Assembly (NCBI GenBank): GCA_026415985.1
Contig: JAOAGA010000008.1
Location: forward strand, 1-36,189
Direction: 5' to 3'
DNA length: 36,189 nucleotides
Source: Pseudomonadota bacterium
Lineage (GTDB): Bacteria > CALINM01
Shown here: positions 1 to 9,500 of the stretch, in pieces
How the letters are laid out: every line of letters begins with the position of its first letter
How positions within the stretch are numbered: the first letter of the stretch is position 1
Position numbers and translations under genes: made by a program
Notes under the pieces: model-generated
Databases searched by the model: none
Told to the model about the DNA's origin: nothing
Seen by the model: the letters and a program-made list of their open reading frames with translations, nothing else

Positions 1-2
1 CA

Positions 3-1124
3 ATAGATGAGATAAATCAGGCTGGTGGTGAAAGAACCAAGCTTTGCTTTCAGTGCGGAAAGTGTGATTCCGTCTGCCCCTGGAATAGGGTTAAGCAGTT
101 TAGTATGAGAAAACTGATAAGAGAAGCAAACTTTGGATTATCAGAAATAGAAAAAGATGATATATGGAGTTGTACAACCTGTGGAAAATGTCCCAGTATA
201 TGCCCGAGGGATGTAAGACAAATTGAAGATACTGTTGCAGTAAGAAGAGTTGCTAACAGTTACAATATCTTTTCCGAATCGGCAAAGCCAGTTAAAATTG
301 TAAATTCAGGGCTCAAAAGCGAGGGCAATCCCTTCGGTGAGGATCGGAAAAAGAGAACTGCCTGGGCTGAAGGTTTAAATGTTAAGAATTATGAAGAGGG
401 GATGGAGTATCTTTTATTCACCGATTGCTATCTTTGCTATGATCCAAGAATGAAAAAAGTAGCAAAAAAAACGGTAAGCATCCTAAATAATGGGGGCGTT
501 GATTACGGCATATTAGGAGAAGTTGAAAACTGTTGTGGCGAAAGCATAAGAAAAACAGGGAATGAGGAGCTATTTAAAAAATTAGCAAAGGAGAATATAA
601 AAAACTTCATAGATAGAGGGGTCCAAAAGATAATTGCTTCTTCTCCCCATTGTTTATATACCTTCAAGAACGAGTACTCCCAGTTTAAGGTTAATTTTGA
701 GGTAATTCACATTGTTGAGCTTTTGTATAAACTTATAAGGGATGGCAAAATAACATTTACAAAGCCCTTTAATAAAAGGGTTGTCTATCACGACCCCTGC
801 TATTTAGGAAGGCATAGCGGTATATATGATGAACCCAGAGAGATTTTAAATTCAATAGAGGGGCTTACATTACTTGAGATGGAAGAGGAAAGAGAAGATG
901 CCCTTTGCTGTGGTATGGGTGGTGGCAGGGTATGGATGGAAACTCATAAAGAAGAGCGTTTCTCAAACATTAGGATAGAACAGGCAATAAAGGCTGGAGC
1001 AGAAATACTTGTAACTGCCTGTCCTTACTGTATAACAAACTTTGAGGACACAAGAGTGGTTTTAGGCCTTGAGAATAAAATTGAGATAATGGACATAACA
1101 GAAGTAATGATAGAGGCCATTTAA
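3..1124 (+). CDS. (Fe-S)-binding protein, heterodisulfide reductase subunit D / GlpC-like (CCG domains), 5'-truncated by window edge
   Basis: Frame 3 is open from the window start and encodes IDEINQAGGERTKLCFQCGKCDSVCPWNRV before the listed Met at 105. CxxCxxCxxxCP motifs (CFQCGKCDSVCP, CTTCGKCPSICP) and CCG motifs (ENCCGE, DALCCGMGGG) are present. Confidence 0.85.
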   Translation: MDEINQAGGERTKLCFQCGKCDSVCPWNRVKQFSMRKLIREANFGLSEIEKDDIWSCTTCGKCPSICPRDVRQIEDTVAVRRVANSYNIFSESAKPVKIVNSGLKSEGNPFGEDRKKRTAWAEGLNVKNYEEGMEYLLFTDCYLCYDPRMKKVAKKTVSILNNGGVDYGILGEVENCCGESIRKTGNEELFKKLAKENIKNFIDRGVQKIIASSPHCLYTFKNEYSQFKVNFEVIHIVELLYKLIRDGKITFTKPFNKRVVYHDPCYLGRHSGIYDEPREILNSIEGLTLLEMEEEREDALCCGMGGGRVWMETHKEERFSNIRIEQAIKAGAEILVTACPYCITNFEDTRVVLGLENKIEIMDITEVMIEAI

Positions 1125-1140
1125 GAGACATTCTCTGGAT

Positions 1141-1872
1141 TTATTTTATTCCCCAGAACTTGTGTATTTGTGGGAGTATTCTTACGTCTGTGATCCTGTT
1201 TTTAGCAATTTTATAGAGATTTGAAAGAAACTTTATATCAAAATTTTCCTTTGAGCTGGGCTGTAAAATAAGGGGAATAGTCTTATTTACATCAAAGATT
1301 AATGATAGGGCCCTGTCAAAATTTTTTAAGTCTAAATCACCGCTAACTACTATCTTTATCTGAAGAGGCTTGCTGGCACTTAACTCTAAAAACTCCCTTT
1401 GTATCCTAAAAAAGTTATCGCTATCTAAAAAATTAACCTTTATATCCATTGAGATAAAATCAATAAGTTCAATTACTTCCTTTAATTTTTCCGGCATAGT
1501 TCCGTTTGTTTCTAAATGAAAATTTTTATTCCCTTTATAATTTCCAAGAAAAAAGGTTATAAACTCGCTGTATAAAAGAGGTTCTCCGCCCGTCAATGAG
1601 ATACTATCTATAGAAGGATCGAGTCTATAATAGAGATCAATATACTCTTTTAGTCTAAAAGGAGGGGTGGGGTTTCTCTCCTTTATGAAAAAGCCTGAGA
1701 AAGGTTCCGACTCAAAGAGTGCATCGCCTTTGTAATCCTTTGCATATATGGTATCACAATAGTTGCATGATAAATTGCAACCAGAAAATCTAGTAAAGAC
1801 CTGTTTTTTTCCGGCAAAAAGTCCTTCTCCCTGAATGGAGGTAAAAACCTCACACAAATCTGCCGATGCCAT
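1141..1872 (-). CDS. queE: 7-carboxy-7-deazaguanine synthase (radical SAM)
   Basis: EVFTSIQGEGLFAGKKQVFTRFSGCNLSCNYCDT and SLTGGEPLLY motifs; adjacent to folE2 and queD. Confidence 0.9.
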   Translation of the reverse strand: MASADLCEVFTSIQGEGLFAGKKQVFTRFSGCNLSCNYCDTIYAKDYKGDALFESEPFSGFFIKERNPTPPFRLKEYIDLYYRLDPSIDSISLTGGEPLLYSEFITFFLGNYKGNKNFHLETNGTMPEKLKEVIELIDFISMDIKVNFLDSDNFFRIQREFLELSASKPLQIKIVVSGDLDLKNFDRALSLIFDVNKTIPLILQPSSKENFDIKFLSNLYKIAKNRITDVRILPQIHKFWGIK

Positions 1873-2650
1873 CTCTTCTTCTTTCTATATAAGCATAGGC
1901 GTTATGATTGTGAATACTCTCAAAGTTTTCAGCCTCAACGGAGAACCAGATAATTTTTTTATCCTCCATTAGTTTGAGGGCAACCTCTCTGACGACATCT
2001 TCAACAAACATCGGATTAGCAAAGGCCTTTTCTGTAACATACTTTTCATCAGCCCTTTTAAGAATTGCGTATATATCACAACTTGCCGAAGTTTCAATTA
2101 GTTCAACAATATCTTCTATCCATATGAAACCGTCGAATCTTATTTTTACTTTGACATTACCTCTCTGATTGTGGGCACCTTCCTTACTGATAGATTTGGA
2201 GCAGGGGCATACCGTTGTGACTGGAACATTTACCTCCAGAAAAAAATCAAAATTTTCTCCCAAAGTCCCTGAAAAGACACAGTTGTAGGACATTAAACTC
2301 TTTGATTTTGATACCGGTGCCTTTTTTTCTATAAAATATGGAAACTCAATTGTTAAATGAGAAGATTTCGCGTGTAACTTGGTTTTTATGGCTGAGAGAA
2401 TTTCTTTAAAATTTTTTACAGCTATCCCCTTTCTGTATGAGTTGATTATCTCAATAAACCTGCTCATATGGGTTCCTTTGAAGTGATGAGGTAAATCAAC
2501 CCCTATCTCAATGGTTGCTATTGTGTGCTGATATTTATTGAGTTTGTCAAGAACATAAATGGGGTATCTTATTCCTTTAATCCCTACCTTTTGAATCTCG
2601 AGCATTCGTTCATCGGGCTCACTCTGAACGTCCTTCAAGGTATCTTTCAT
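1850..2650 (-). CDS. folE2: GTP cyclohydrolase FolE2 (type IB)
   Basis: DVQSEPDERMLEIQKVGIKGIRYPI; GTHMSRFIE; PVTTVCPCSKSIS; HNQRG motifs. Confidence 0.92.
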   Translation of the reverse strand: MKDTLKDVQSEPDERMLEIQKVGIKGIRYPIYVLDKLNKYQHTIATIEIGVDLPHHFKGTHMSRFIEIINSYRKGIAVKNFKEILSAIKTKLHAKSSHLTIEFPYFIEKKAPVSKSKSLMSYNCVFSGTLGENFDFFLEVNVPVTTVCPCSKSISKEGAHNQRGNVKVKIRFDGFIWIEDIVELIETSASCDIYAILKRADEKYVTEKAFANPMFVEDVVREVALKLMEDKKIIWFSVEAENFESIHNHNAYAYIERRRDGIGRFV

Positions 2651-2670
2651 TTTTCCTCCCTTCTTAAAAG

Positions 2671-3042
2671 TTATCTGGAATAAATAGCGAAGGAGTTTTC
2701 TGATTCAAAAACTTTTACATAATCTATGGATACATCAAAATCTTTAATTTTTTCTGTTAGCTTATCATATATATATCTTGCAAGATTTTCTGAAGAAGGG
2801 CTCTTTTCCTTAAAATAATCAATCTCTTCGTTTATACATTTATGGTCAAGCAAATCAAGGATTTCCTTGAGATATTTCTTCAGATTCCCGAAGTCTATGA
2901 GCATGCCTGACTTGTCAAGATCTTCGCCTTTTACAACAACTTCCACCTTCCAGTTGTGTCCATGCAGATTTTCACACTTACCTTGATAGTTTCTAAGGTA
3001 ATGAGCTGACGAAAAGTGATCCCATACCCCCGCTTTGTACAT
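2671..3042 (-). CDS. queD: 6-carboxytetrahydropterin synthase
   Basis: FSSAHYL, CENLHGHNWKVEV, SSENLARYIYDKL, VFESENSFAIY. Confidence 0.92.
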   Translation of the reverse strand: MYKAGVWDHFSSAHYLRNYQGKCENLHGHNWKVEVVVKGEDLDKSGMLIDFGNLKKYLKEILDLLDHKCINEEIDYFKEKSPSSENLARYIYDKLTEKIKDFDVSIDYVKVFESENSFAIYSR

Positions 3043-3814
3043 AACCTTTCTCCTCTAAATTTTTTTTCAATTCTAATACCTTTTGATAGCTATTTTTATA
3101 AGAATAATTTATCACCTCTTCTCTCTTTTTAAAATCGAGAAAACCTATTCCTTCAAGATCTATATCAATTAGGAAATCTGCCGAAGCTCTTTCCTGTTCG
3201 GTAGTCCTTTGAACCATTAAGGTTACCGATTCATAGACTACTTGATAAATATTTGTAATGACGGGGAATTTTCTTGAGGAACTATTTACATCAACCGCTA
3301 CTACGAAATCGGCACCATTTTCTTTTAGTACAGATACGGGAAGATTGACCGATATTCCGCCATCTACAAGATACATCTCGCCCATCTTAATGGGAGAAAA
3401 AACCCCCGGTAAAGCCATACTGGCAAAAAGGGCTGACCATAAACTACCGCTATTGAAATAAACAGGAGCCCTTTTTTTTAAATCGGTGGCAGAAACAATC
3501 AGCGGTATTTTTAGTTCTTCAAAGCTCTCAGGTATCCCCAATTTTGAAAAGAGATTTGCAACCTTTTTAAAGCTGGAGAGGCCATAAAAGGGAAGGATAA
3601 AACTGAAAATATTAAGAAAACCAATTTCTTTAAGCCGGTTTTTTAGTATATCAAGATTTAACCCAGCAGAATAATAGGCGCCGATTACTGCTCCGACACT
3701 CGAGCCGGAAATTAAACTAACGGGAATCTTTGCCCATTCAAGATTGGAGAGGAAGCCTAAGTGAGCATAGGCCCTGATGCCACCACCTGATAAGGCTAAA
3801 CCGATTTTTTTCAT
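2993..3814 (-). CDS. patatin-like phospholipase (RssA-type)
   Basis: GLALSGGGIRAYAHLG oxyanion motif, nucleophile elbow SGSSVGA, and DGGISVNLPV catalytic Asp motif. Confidence 0.9.
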   Translation of the reverse strand: MKKIGLALSGGGIRAYAHLGFLSNLEWAKIPVSLISGSSVGAVIGAYYSAGLNLDILKNRLKEIGFLNIFSFILPFYGLSSFKKVANLFSKLGIPESFEELKIPLIVSATDLKKRAPVYFNSGSLWSALFASMALPGVFSPIKMGEMYLVDGGISVNLPVSVLKENGADFVVAVDVNSSSRKFPVITNIYQVVYESVTLMVQRTTEQERASADFLIDIDLEGIGFLDFKKREEVINYSYKNSYQKVLELKKNLEEKGYVQSGGMGSLFVSSLP

Positions 3815-3855
3815 AGCATAAGTATAATTTTTTTTTGAGTCTGAGGCAATAATTA

Positions 3856-4812
3856 CTAACCTCTTTTAAATATGAACATCAGATATATTAAATATGTTGC
3901 TAAAAAAAGTATCCCTTCTTTTCGGTAGATTGTCTGTTTTTTTCCTGTAAAGTTGAAAATAAACAAAAGTAAAGTTGAGAAAATAAGTATAAGCGTATCT
4001 ATATTATATATTTCGTTGAACGGAACGGGATTTATAACAGATGAAACCCCCATTATCCAGAAAATATTAAATATATTTGATCCCACTACATTTCCTATGG
4101 CAATCTCACTGTTTTTTTTATAGGCAGCTATGGTGCTTGTAAAAAGTTCGGGAAGGCTTGTTCCTATAGCAATCATTGAGAAACCAATCAGTTCCTGAGA
4201 AAACCCTAACTTTCTTGCTATTTCTGATCCTGAAGAAACTACAAATTTGCCTCCATAAGTAAGCCCCGTTAATCCTAAAATTATTAAAAAGAAAGAAAGA
4301 GGGATGCCAAATTTCGGTTCAATTAAAGCCTCTTCTGGCTTATATCTTGAAAGATTAAAAACATAGGCAAGAAAGATTACAAAGAAACTAATAAGAATAA
4401 GCCCGTCAGAACGTGTAATCAGGTTTTTGTTGTCATTGTTGATAAGAATATCATTGGAAACTATAAAAAATACTACTATTGCTAAAAGTGAAAGTGGTAT
4501 CTCTTTCCATACAGTTGAATGTTTTATAAAAAGAGGTGAGATTGTTGCGGTTACGCCAAGAATAAGTAATATATTGGCAATATTACTGCCTATTACATTT
4601 CCAACGGTAATTCCACCCTTGTTTTCCAATGATGCTATCACATTTACCGTCAGCTCCGGCGCAGAGGTGCCAAAAGAGACAATCGTTAATCCGATAACGA
4701 GGTCGCTGATCTTTAGATGCTTGGCTAAGGATGAAGCACCATCAACAAGATAGTTACCTCCATAAATGAGAAATACGAAACCTAAGATAAAGATTATGAA
4801 CTGTGTTATCAT
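3856..4812 (-). CDS. calcium/sodium antiporter (CaCA family, YrbG-like)
   Basis: Two alpha repeats: GTSAPELTVNVIAS...GNVIGSNIANILLILG and GTSLPELFTSTIAA...GNVVGSNIFNIFWIMG. Confidence 0.93.
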   Translation of the reverse strand: MITQFIIFILGFVFLIYGGNYLVDGASSLAKHLKISDLVIGLTIVSFGTSAPELTVNVIASLENKGGITVGNVIGSNIANILLILGVTATISPLFIKHSTVWKEIPLSLLAIVVFFIVSNDILINNDNKNLITRSDGLILISFFVIFLAYVFNLSRYKPEEALIEPKFGIPLSFFLIILGLTGLTYGGKFVVSSGSEIARKLGFSQELIGFSMIAIGTSLPELFTSTIAAYKKNSEIAIGNVVGSNIFNIFWIMGVSSVINPVPFNEIYNIDTLILIFSTLLLFIFNFTGKKQTIYRKEGILFLATYLIYLMFIFKRG

Positions 4813-4905
4813 AAATATCCCCTATTATTTTAACAGACTTTAAATTTTAGGCACTATTTTTTATGGTAAAAACCCCCTCACTATTATAAAATATTTTTAT
4901 TCTCT

Positions 4906-4979
4906 GCGCCCGTAGCTCAGTTGGATAGAGCGTCGGACTACGAATCCGCAGGTTGGAGGTTCGAATCCTCTCGGGCGCG
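4906..4979 (+). tRNA. tRNA-Arg (anticodon ACG), no encoded CCA
   Basis: 7-bp acceptor GCGCCCG/CGGGCGC, D-arm GCTCAGTTGGATAGAGC, anticodon loop CTACGAA, T-arm GGAGGTTCGAATCCTCT; followed by gt rather than CCA. Confidence 0.96.
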
Positions 4980-4996
4980 TTAATCTATAACTAACT

Positions 4997-5473
4997 ATGG
5001 ATGAGATAAGAAAGATATTAGATGCATTAAATGATCCTCTTCCTGCAATAAGGACTTCTGCTGTACAGGAAGTTGGAAAGCTTAAAATAAAAAGCGTTGT
5101 AGACGAGGTCATAAAACTTTTATTAACAGATCCAAGCCCTCTTGTAAGGGATAACTCTGCTTTCACATTAGGAGAGTTAGGTGAGAGTAGGGCAGTACCC
5201 TATCTTATAAAATCTTTAAAGGAAGACGAAGATGAGTGGGTGAGAAAGTCTTCTGCTAAGGCCTTGGGGATATTAAAGGCAAAAGAGGCCTTTGATGTTC
5301 TTGTATCTGCATTGAAAGATAGTTCCTCTGCTGTTCGGAGATCCTCCGCAAGGGCCTTAGGTCAGATAGGTGATAAAAGGGCTATCAAGCATCTTGAAGA
5401 ACTTCTTAACAACGATGAAAATGTTCTTGTTAAAAAATATGTTAAAGAAGCTTTGAAAAATCTGGAAAAATGA
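4997..5473 (+). CDS. HEAT-repeat (PBS-lyase-like) protein
   Basis: About four tandem ~31-aa HEAT units, e.g. DPSPLVRDNSAFTLGELGESRAVPYLIKSL, EDEWVRKSSAKALGILKAKEAFDVLVSAL, SSAVRRSSARALGQIGDKRAIKHLEELL. Confidence 0.9.
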   Translation: MDEIRKILDALNDPLPAIRTSAVQEVGKLKIKSVVDEVIKLLLTDPSPLVRDNSAFTLGELGESRAVPYLIKSLKEDEDEWVRKSSAKALGILKAKEAFDVLVSALKDSSSAVRRSSARALGQIGDKRAIKHLEELLNNDENVLVKKYVKEALKNLEK

Positions 5474-6540
5474 AAAAAATAGCCATAATAGGTGGAGGAC
5501 CTGCGGGTCTTTCTTCAGCTATTCATCTCATAAAATTTGATAAAAACTTTCTTATTCATCTCTTCGAGAAGTGTAGGATAGGAGAGAATATAGTTTGTGC
5601 AGAGGGTTTTTTTGATTTTTTTGGAAACATTCATGTTGAACTTCCCGAGAAGATGAAAGTTAAGAAAATAATTATCTCATCAGGAAAAAAAACAGAGATT
5701 AATCTGCCAAAAAACAGCAATATTTTTACGTTCAGCAGAAAGAGATGGCAAAAAGATTTGGGTGATTATGCCCGTTCCTTAGGGGTTAAGATTTTTGAAA
5801 ATACAAAGATAGAAAAGGGTGAGATAAAAAAACTCTCCTCTCAATATGATTATGTTCTCGATTGTTCAGGCTTTTCCGGAGTTAGTCATTTCGTTTTTCC
5901 TGAAAAAGAGGTATCAAAATACAGGAAAAGTCTTGTTCCCGCTGTTCAGTTTAGGTTAAAGGGTGATTTCAGTTCTTTTTATGAAGCCCTTTATGCAAAT
6001 GTCTTTGATAACCCGCCGGGATATTTTTGGATTTTCCCTATTTGTGAAGGCAAAAAGCCTGTATATGCAAACGCCGGATTGGGAATACTGTTGAAAGACA
6101 AATCAAAAAGAAATTTGAAGGAGTTACTAAAAGAAATGCTCAAGGAAGAAATCTCTCATTATGAGATAATAAATTACTCCGCATCTCCCATACCCACAAG
6201 GAGGTTAAAAACTTTCAAGGTGAATAATATAATCTTATTGGGCGATTCGTTGGGACTATGTTCTCCACTACACGGGGGAGGAATAGACAGTGCATATTTA
6301 TCAGGGTATTATGTATCCAAGTCTATTATAGCTAATGACTTTTCCATATACAGGAATTTTTTAAAGGAGCTTGACAAAAGATTTTTTAAGGAAAGGCTTT
6401 TTTTAAAATTATGGAATTTTTTCGGTTCCCGGTGGGTTTTGGAAAGGCTCAGAAACAAAGGACTTTTTTCAGAGAACGTTCCCCATGAACCCTTTTCAGG
6501 GAGATGGCTAAGTAATGCAATCATAAGGTTGTTTTTTTAA
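5470..6540 (+). CDS. NAD(P)/FAD-dependent oxidoreductase, geranylgeranyl-reductase-like
   Basis: Rossmann KKIAIIGGGPAGLSSAIHL; GDSLGLCSPLHGGGIDSAYLSGYYVSKSI. Confidence 0.8.
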   Translation: MKKIAIIGGGPAGLSSAIHLIKFDKNFLIHLFEKCRIGENIVCAEGFFDFFGNIHVELPEKMKVKKIIISSGKKTEINLPKNSNIFTFSRKRWQKDLGDYARSLGVKIFENTKIEKGEIKKLSSQYDYVLDCSGFSGVSHFVFPEKEVSKYRKSLVPAVQFRLKGDFSSFYEALYANVFDNPPGYFWIFPICEGKKPVYANAGLGILLKDKSKRNLKELLKEMLKEEISHYEIINYSASPIPTRRLKTFKVNNIILLGDSLGLCSPLHGGGIDSAYLSGYYVSKSIIANDFSIYRNFLKELDKRFFKERLFLKLWNFFGSRWVLERLRNKGLFSENVPHEPFSGRWLSNAIIRLFF

Positions 6541-6541
6541 A

Positions 6542-9500
6542 ATGAAGAGAGAATCAGCAAAAGATTACCAATACTTTTTAAACGATATCCCTGTTAAAAG
6601 AGCGGTATGGGATAATACACATCTCTGGGAGATTGCAAAAGAGGAGGGGAGGTCCTTTTATCATCTCTTATATGACAGATTAAAATTTTTTACCACCCTT
6701 TCGGAAACGATTAACCCTAAATTTTTAATAGCCTTTTCAATATTAAACAGGACTTTCAGATATATAATAAAGACCTATTTCGAAGATAAGCAGAAATATT
6801 TAAATAAAAAAATTTTAGAAAACCCCCTTTATAAATCAATAGTAAGAAATTTTGTCTATTCCTACCCCCCTAAAATTTACAAAAAGGGTTTTAACTTCTC
6901 TCTTTTTTTAAAAAAGGAACCTTCTGAAAAATTAAAAAAGTCAATTTTCTATGAGATGGTATTACTAAAAATAATAGATGAAAATCCCGCGATTAGTGAA
7001 GGCAGAGAGATTTTTGTAGATGATGGCTTTATAAAAAATGAGCTCTATCTGAAAATTTTAAAAACAATTGAAAATGATAAAAAGGTATTGGGACCCTTAA
7101 AAAAATCCGGACTTTTTCTCTTTGATCTACTCAGAGAGCCAATCAGGCACTCCCCCAACTCAATTTACGGTCAGATTATCTATATAAAGGAAAGGTGGGG
7201 TTATCTGCTTCCGGAGGAGATTTTTCAAGATATAGTTATTTCTCTGGATATTATAAAAGAGTATGACCAGATCAAAATAGGAGGTAAGGGGGTACAGGAG
7301 GTTATATCTTTTAAAAAAGAGGAATTTTTCATAGAACCGGAAAGATTTAGTCCTGATACCCATTGGATGCCGGAGGTGGTTTTATTAGCAAAGCTCATAT
7401 ACGTATGGCTCTACCAGCTATCGAAAAAATACTCAAGGGAGATTAAAAGGCTCGATGAGATACCCGATGAGGAGTTAGATTTAATGAGGGAATGGGGTTT
7501 TAATGCCCTATGGCTGATAGGTATATGGGAAAGATCTCCTGCTTCAAAAAAGATTAAACACTTAATGGGAAATATATCCGCCCATTCGTCTGCATACTCC
7601 CTTTACGACTATGTTATTGCAGAGGATTTAGGAGGAGAAGAAGCATTTAATAATCTGAAAGAGCGAGCCTTTAAAAGAGGTATAAGATTGGCCAGTGATA
7701 TGGTTCCCAATCACACAGGGATTTACTCTAAGTGGGTTATTGAACATCCTGATTGGTTTATTCAAACAGACTATCCTCCCTTTCCTAAATACTCCTTTAC
7801 TAAAGCAAATCTTTCGGAAAATCCCGATATAGAGATTTATATAGAAGATGGCTATTATGACAGGACAGATGCAGGTGTGGTTTTTAAATACATAGATAAA
7901 AGAGATGGAAGGGTAAGGTATATTTATCACGGTAATGATGGTACCTCCACACCCTGGAATGATACCGCCCAGTTAAATTATCTCTTAAGGGAGGTAAGGG
8001 AAGCGGTTATTCAGACTATACTGTATGTGGCAAAAAAAACGCCAATTATAAGATTTGACGCAGCTATGACCCTTACCAAAAGGCACTTTCAAAGGCTATG
8101 GTTTCCTATGCCCGGTCAGGGGGGGGCTATTCCTTCAAGGGCGGAATTTTCTATGCCTAAAGAAGTTTTTGATGCGCTCATGCCTGATGAGTTTTGGAGA
8201 GAGGTTGTTGATCGGGTTTCAAGGGAGGCTCCGGATACCCTTCTTCTGGCAGAGGCCTTTTGGTTGTTAGAAGGTTATTTTGTAAGATCTTTAGGTATGC
8301 ATAGAGTTTATAACAGCGCCTTTATGAATATGTTAAAGAATGAAGAAAATGGGAAATACAGGCAAATTATAAAAAATATACTCCATTTTAATCCAGAGAT
8401 ACTAAAAAGGTTTGTAAACTTTATGAGTAACCCCGACGAACAAACTGCTATCGAACAGTTTGGTACCGGTGATAAGTATCTGGGAGTTTGTATTTTATTA
8501 GTGACTATGCCCGGTCTGCCAATGTTTGCTCACGGTCAGGTAGAAGGGTTTAAAGAAAAATATGGTATGGAGTTTTATAAAGCCTTCTGGGATGAAGAAC
8601 CTAATGAAGGTCTTATTGAGCTACATAAAAGATTTATATTCCCGTTGATGAAAAAAAGGTATTTGTTCAGTGAGGCAGAAAATTTTTATCTTTTTGATTT
8701 TTTGACAGAACATGGTATCGATGAGGACGTCTTTGCCTACTCAAACTTCTGTGAGGGTGAAGGGGCTATTATCCTTTACAACAACAGATATAAGTCTACA
8801 AAAGGCTATATAAAGATCTCTTCAGAAAGGATGGTTAAAAATATAAATAAGGGACATGAATACTTAAAGAAAGATATCTTTTCGGCATTAAACTTAAAGT
8901 TGGGAGACAATGTTTACTATCTTTTTGAAAACTTCAGGAATAACAGTTTTTATCTCAGAAGCTCCCATGATATTTATAAAGAGGGGCTTTATTTTGAACT
9001 TAATGCCTACGAATCTGTCGTTCTTATCAACATAAAGGAGCTAATAGATACTGACGGAACTATTTCCAAAATCTATAGGATATTTAAAGATAAATTTTTC
9101 GATAATTTTGAACAGATATATCTTGAAAATAAAAATGAAGAAAAACTAAAAAAAATTAATGAACTTATGGAAATTAAATTAGGGGAGAGAGACAGAATCT
9201 TTGAGATATTATCAGAAATCATTCTCACTGATATTACAAAAACAGAAGATCTAAATAGTCTAAAGGAGAAAGTTGAAGAACTGGTAAGTTTTTTGGATTT
9301 AAATATCAATTATAGACTTATAAATCTTACTATCTCTGATCTATATCTTAGAAAATTCAATAAAAATATTCTCAGTTTCTTTAACGAAATCGGTGCCATA
9401 AAACTTTTAGAAAGGATGAATGAGAGCAATAAGTTATATCTATTAGCTTTTAATGAAATTTTAAATAATATAAATACCTTAGATAACAGGCAATTTTTAG

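Noticed and set aside
1124-1136. AGAGA-CAT-TCTCT hairpin between convergent genes as bidirectional terminator
   Set aside because: Only 5 AT-rich base pairs without a clean U-run; too weak to call.
4897-5166. 89-aa minus-strand ORF (...RLTRPRGFEPPTCGFVVRRSIQLSYGRRE)
   Set aside because: It is the antisense translation of the tRNA-Arg gene plus the HEAT gene; the RPRGFEPPTCGF...SYGR string is a classic artefact of tRNA loci.
7628-7930. 100-aa minus-strand ORF within the GH13 gene
   Set aside because: Antisense shadow of conserved GH13 catalytic sequence.
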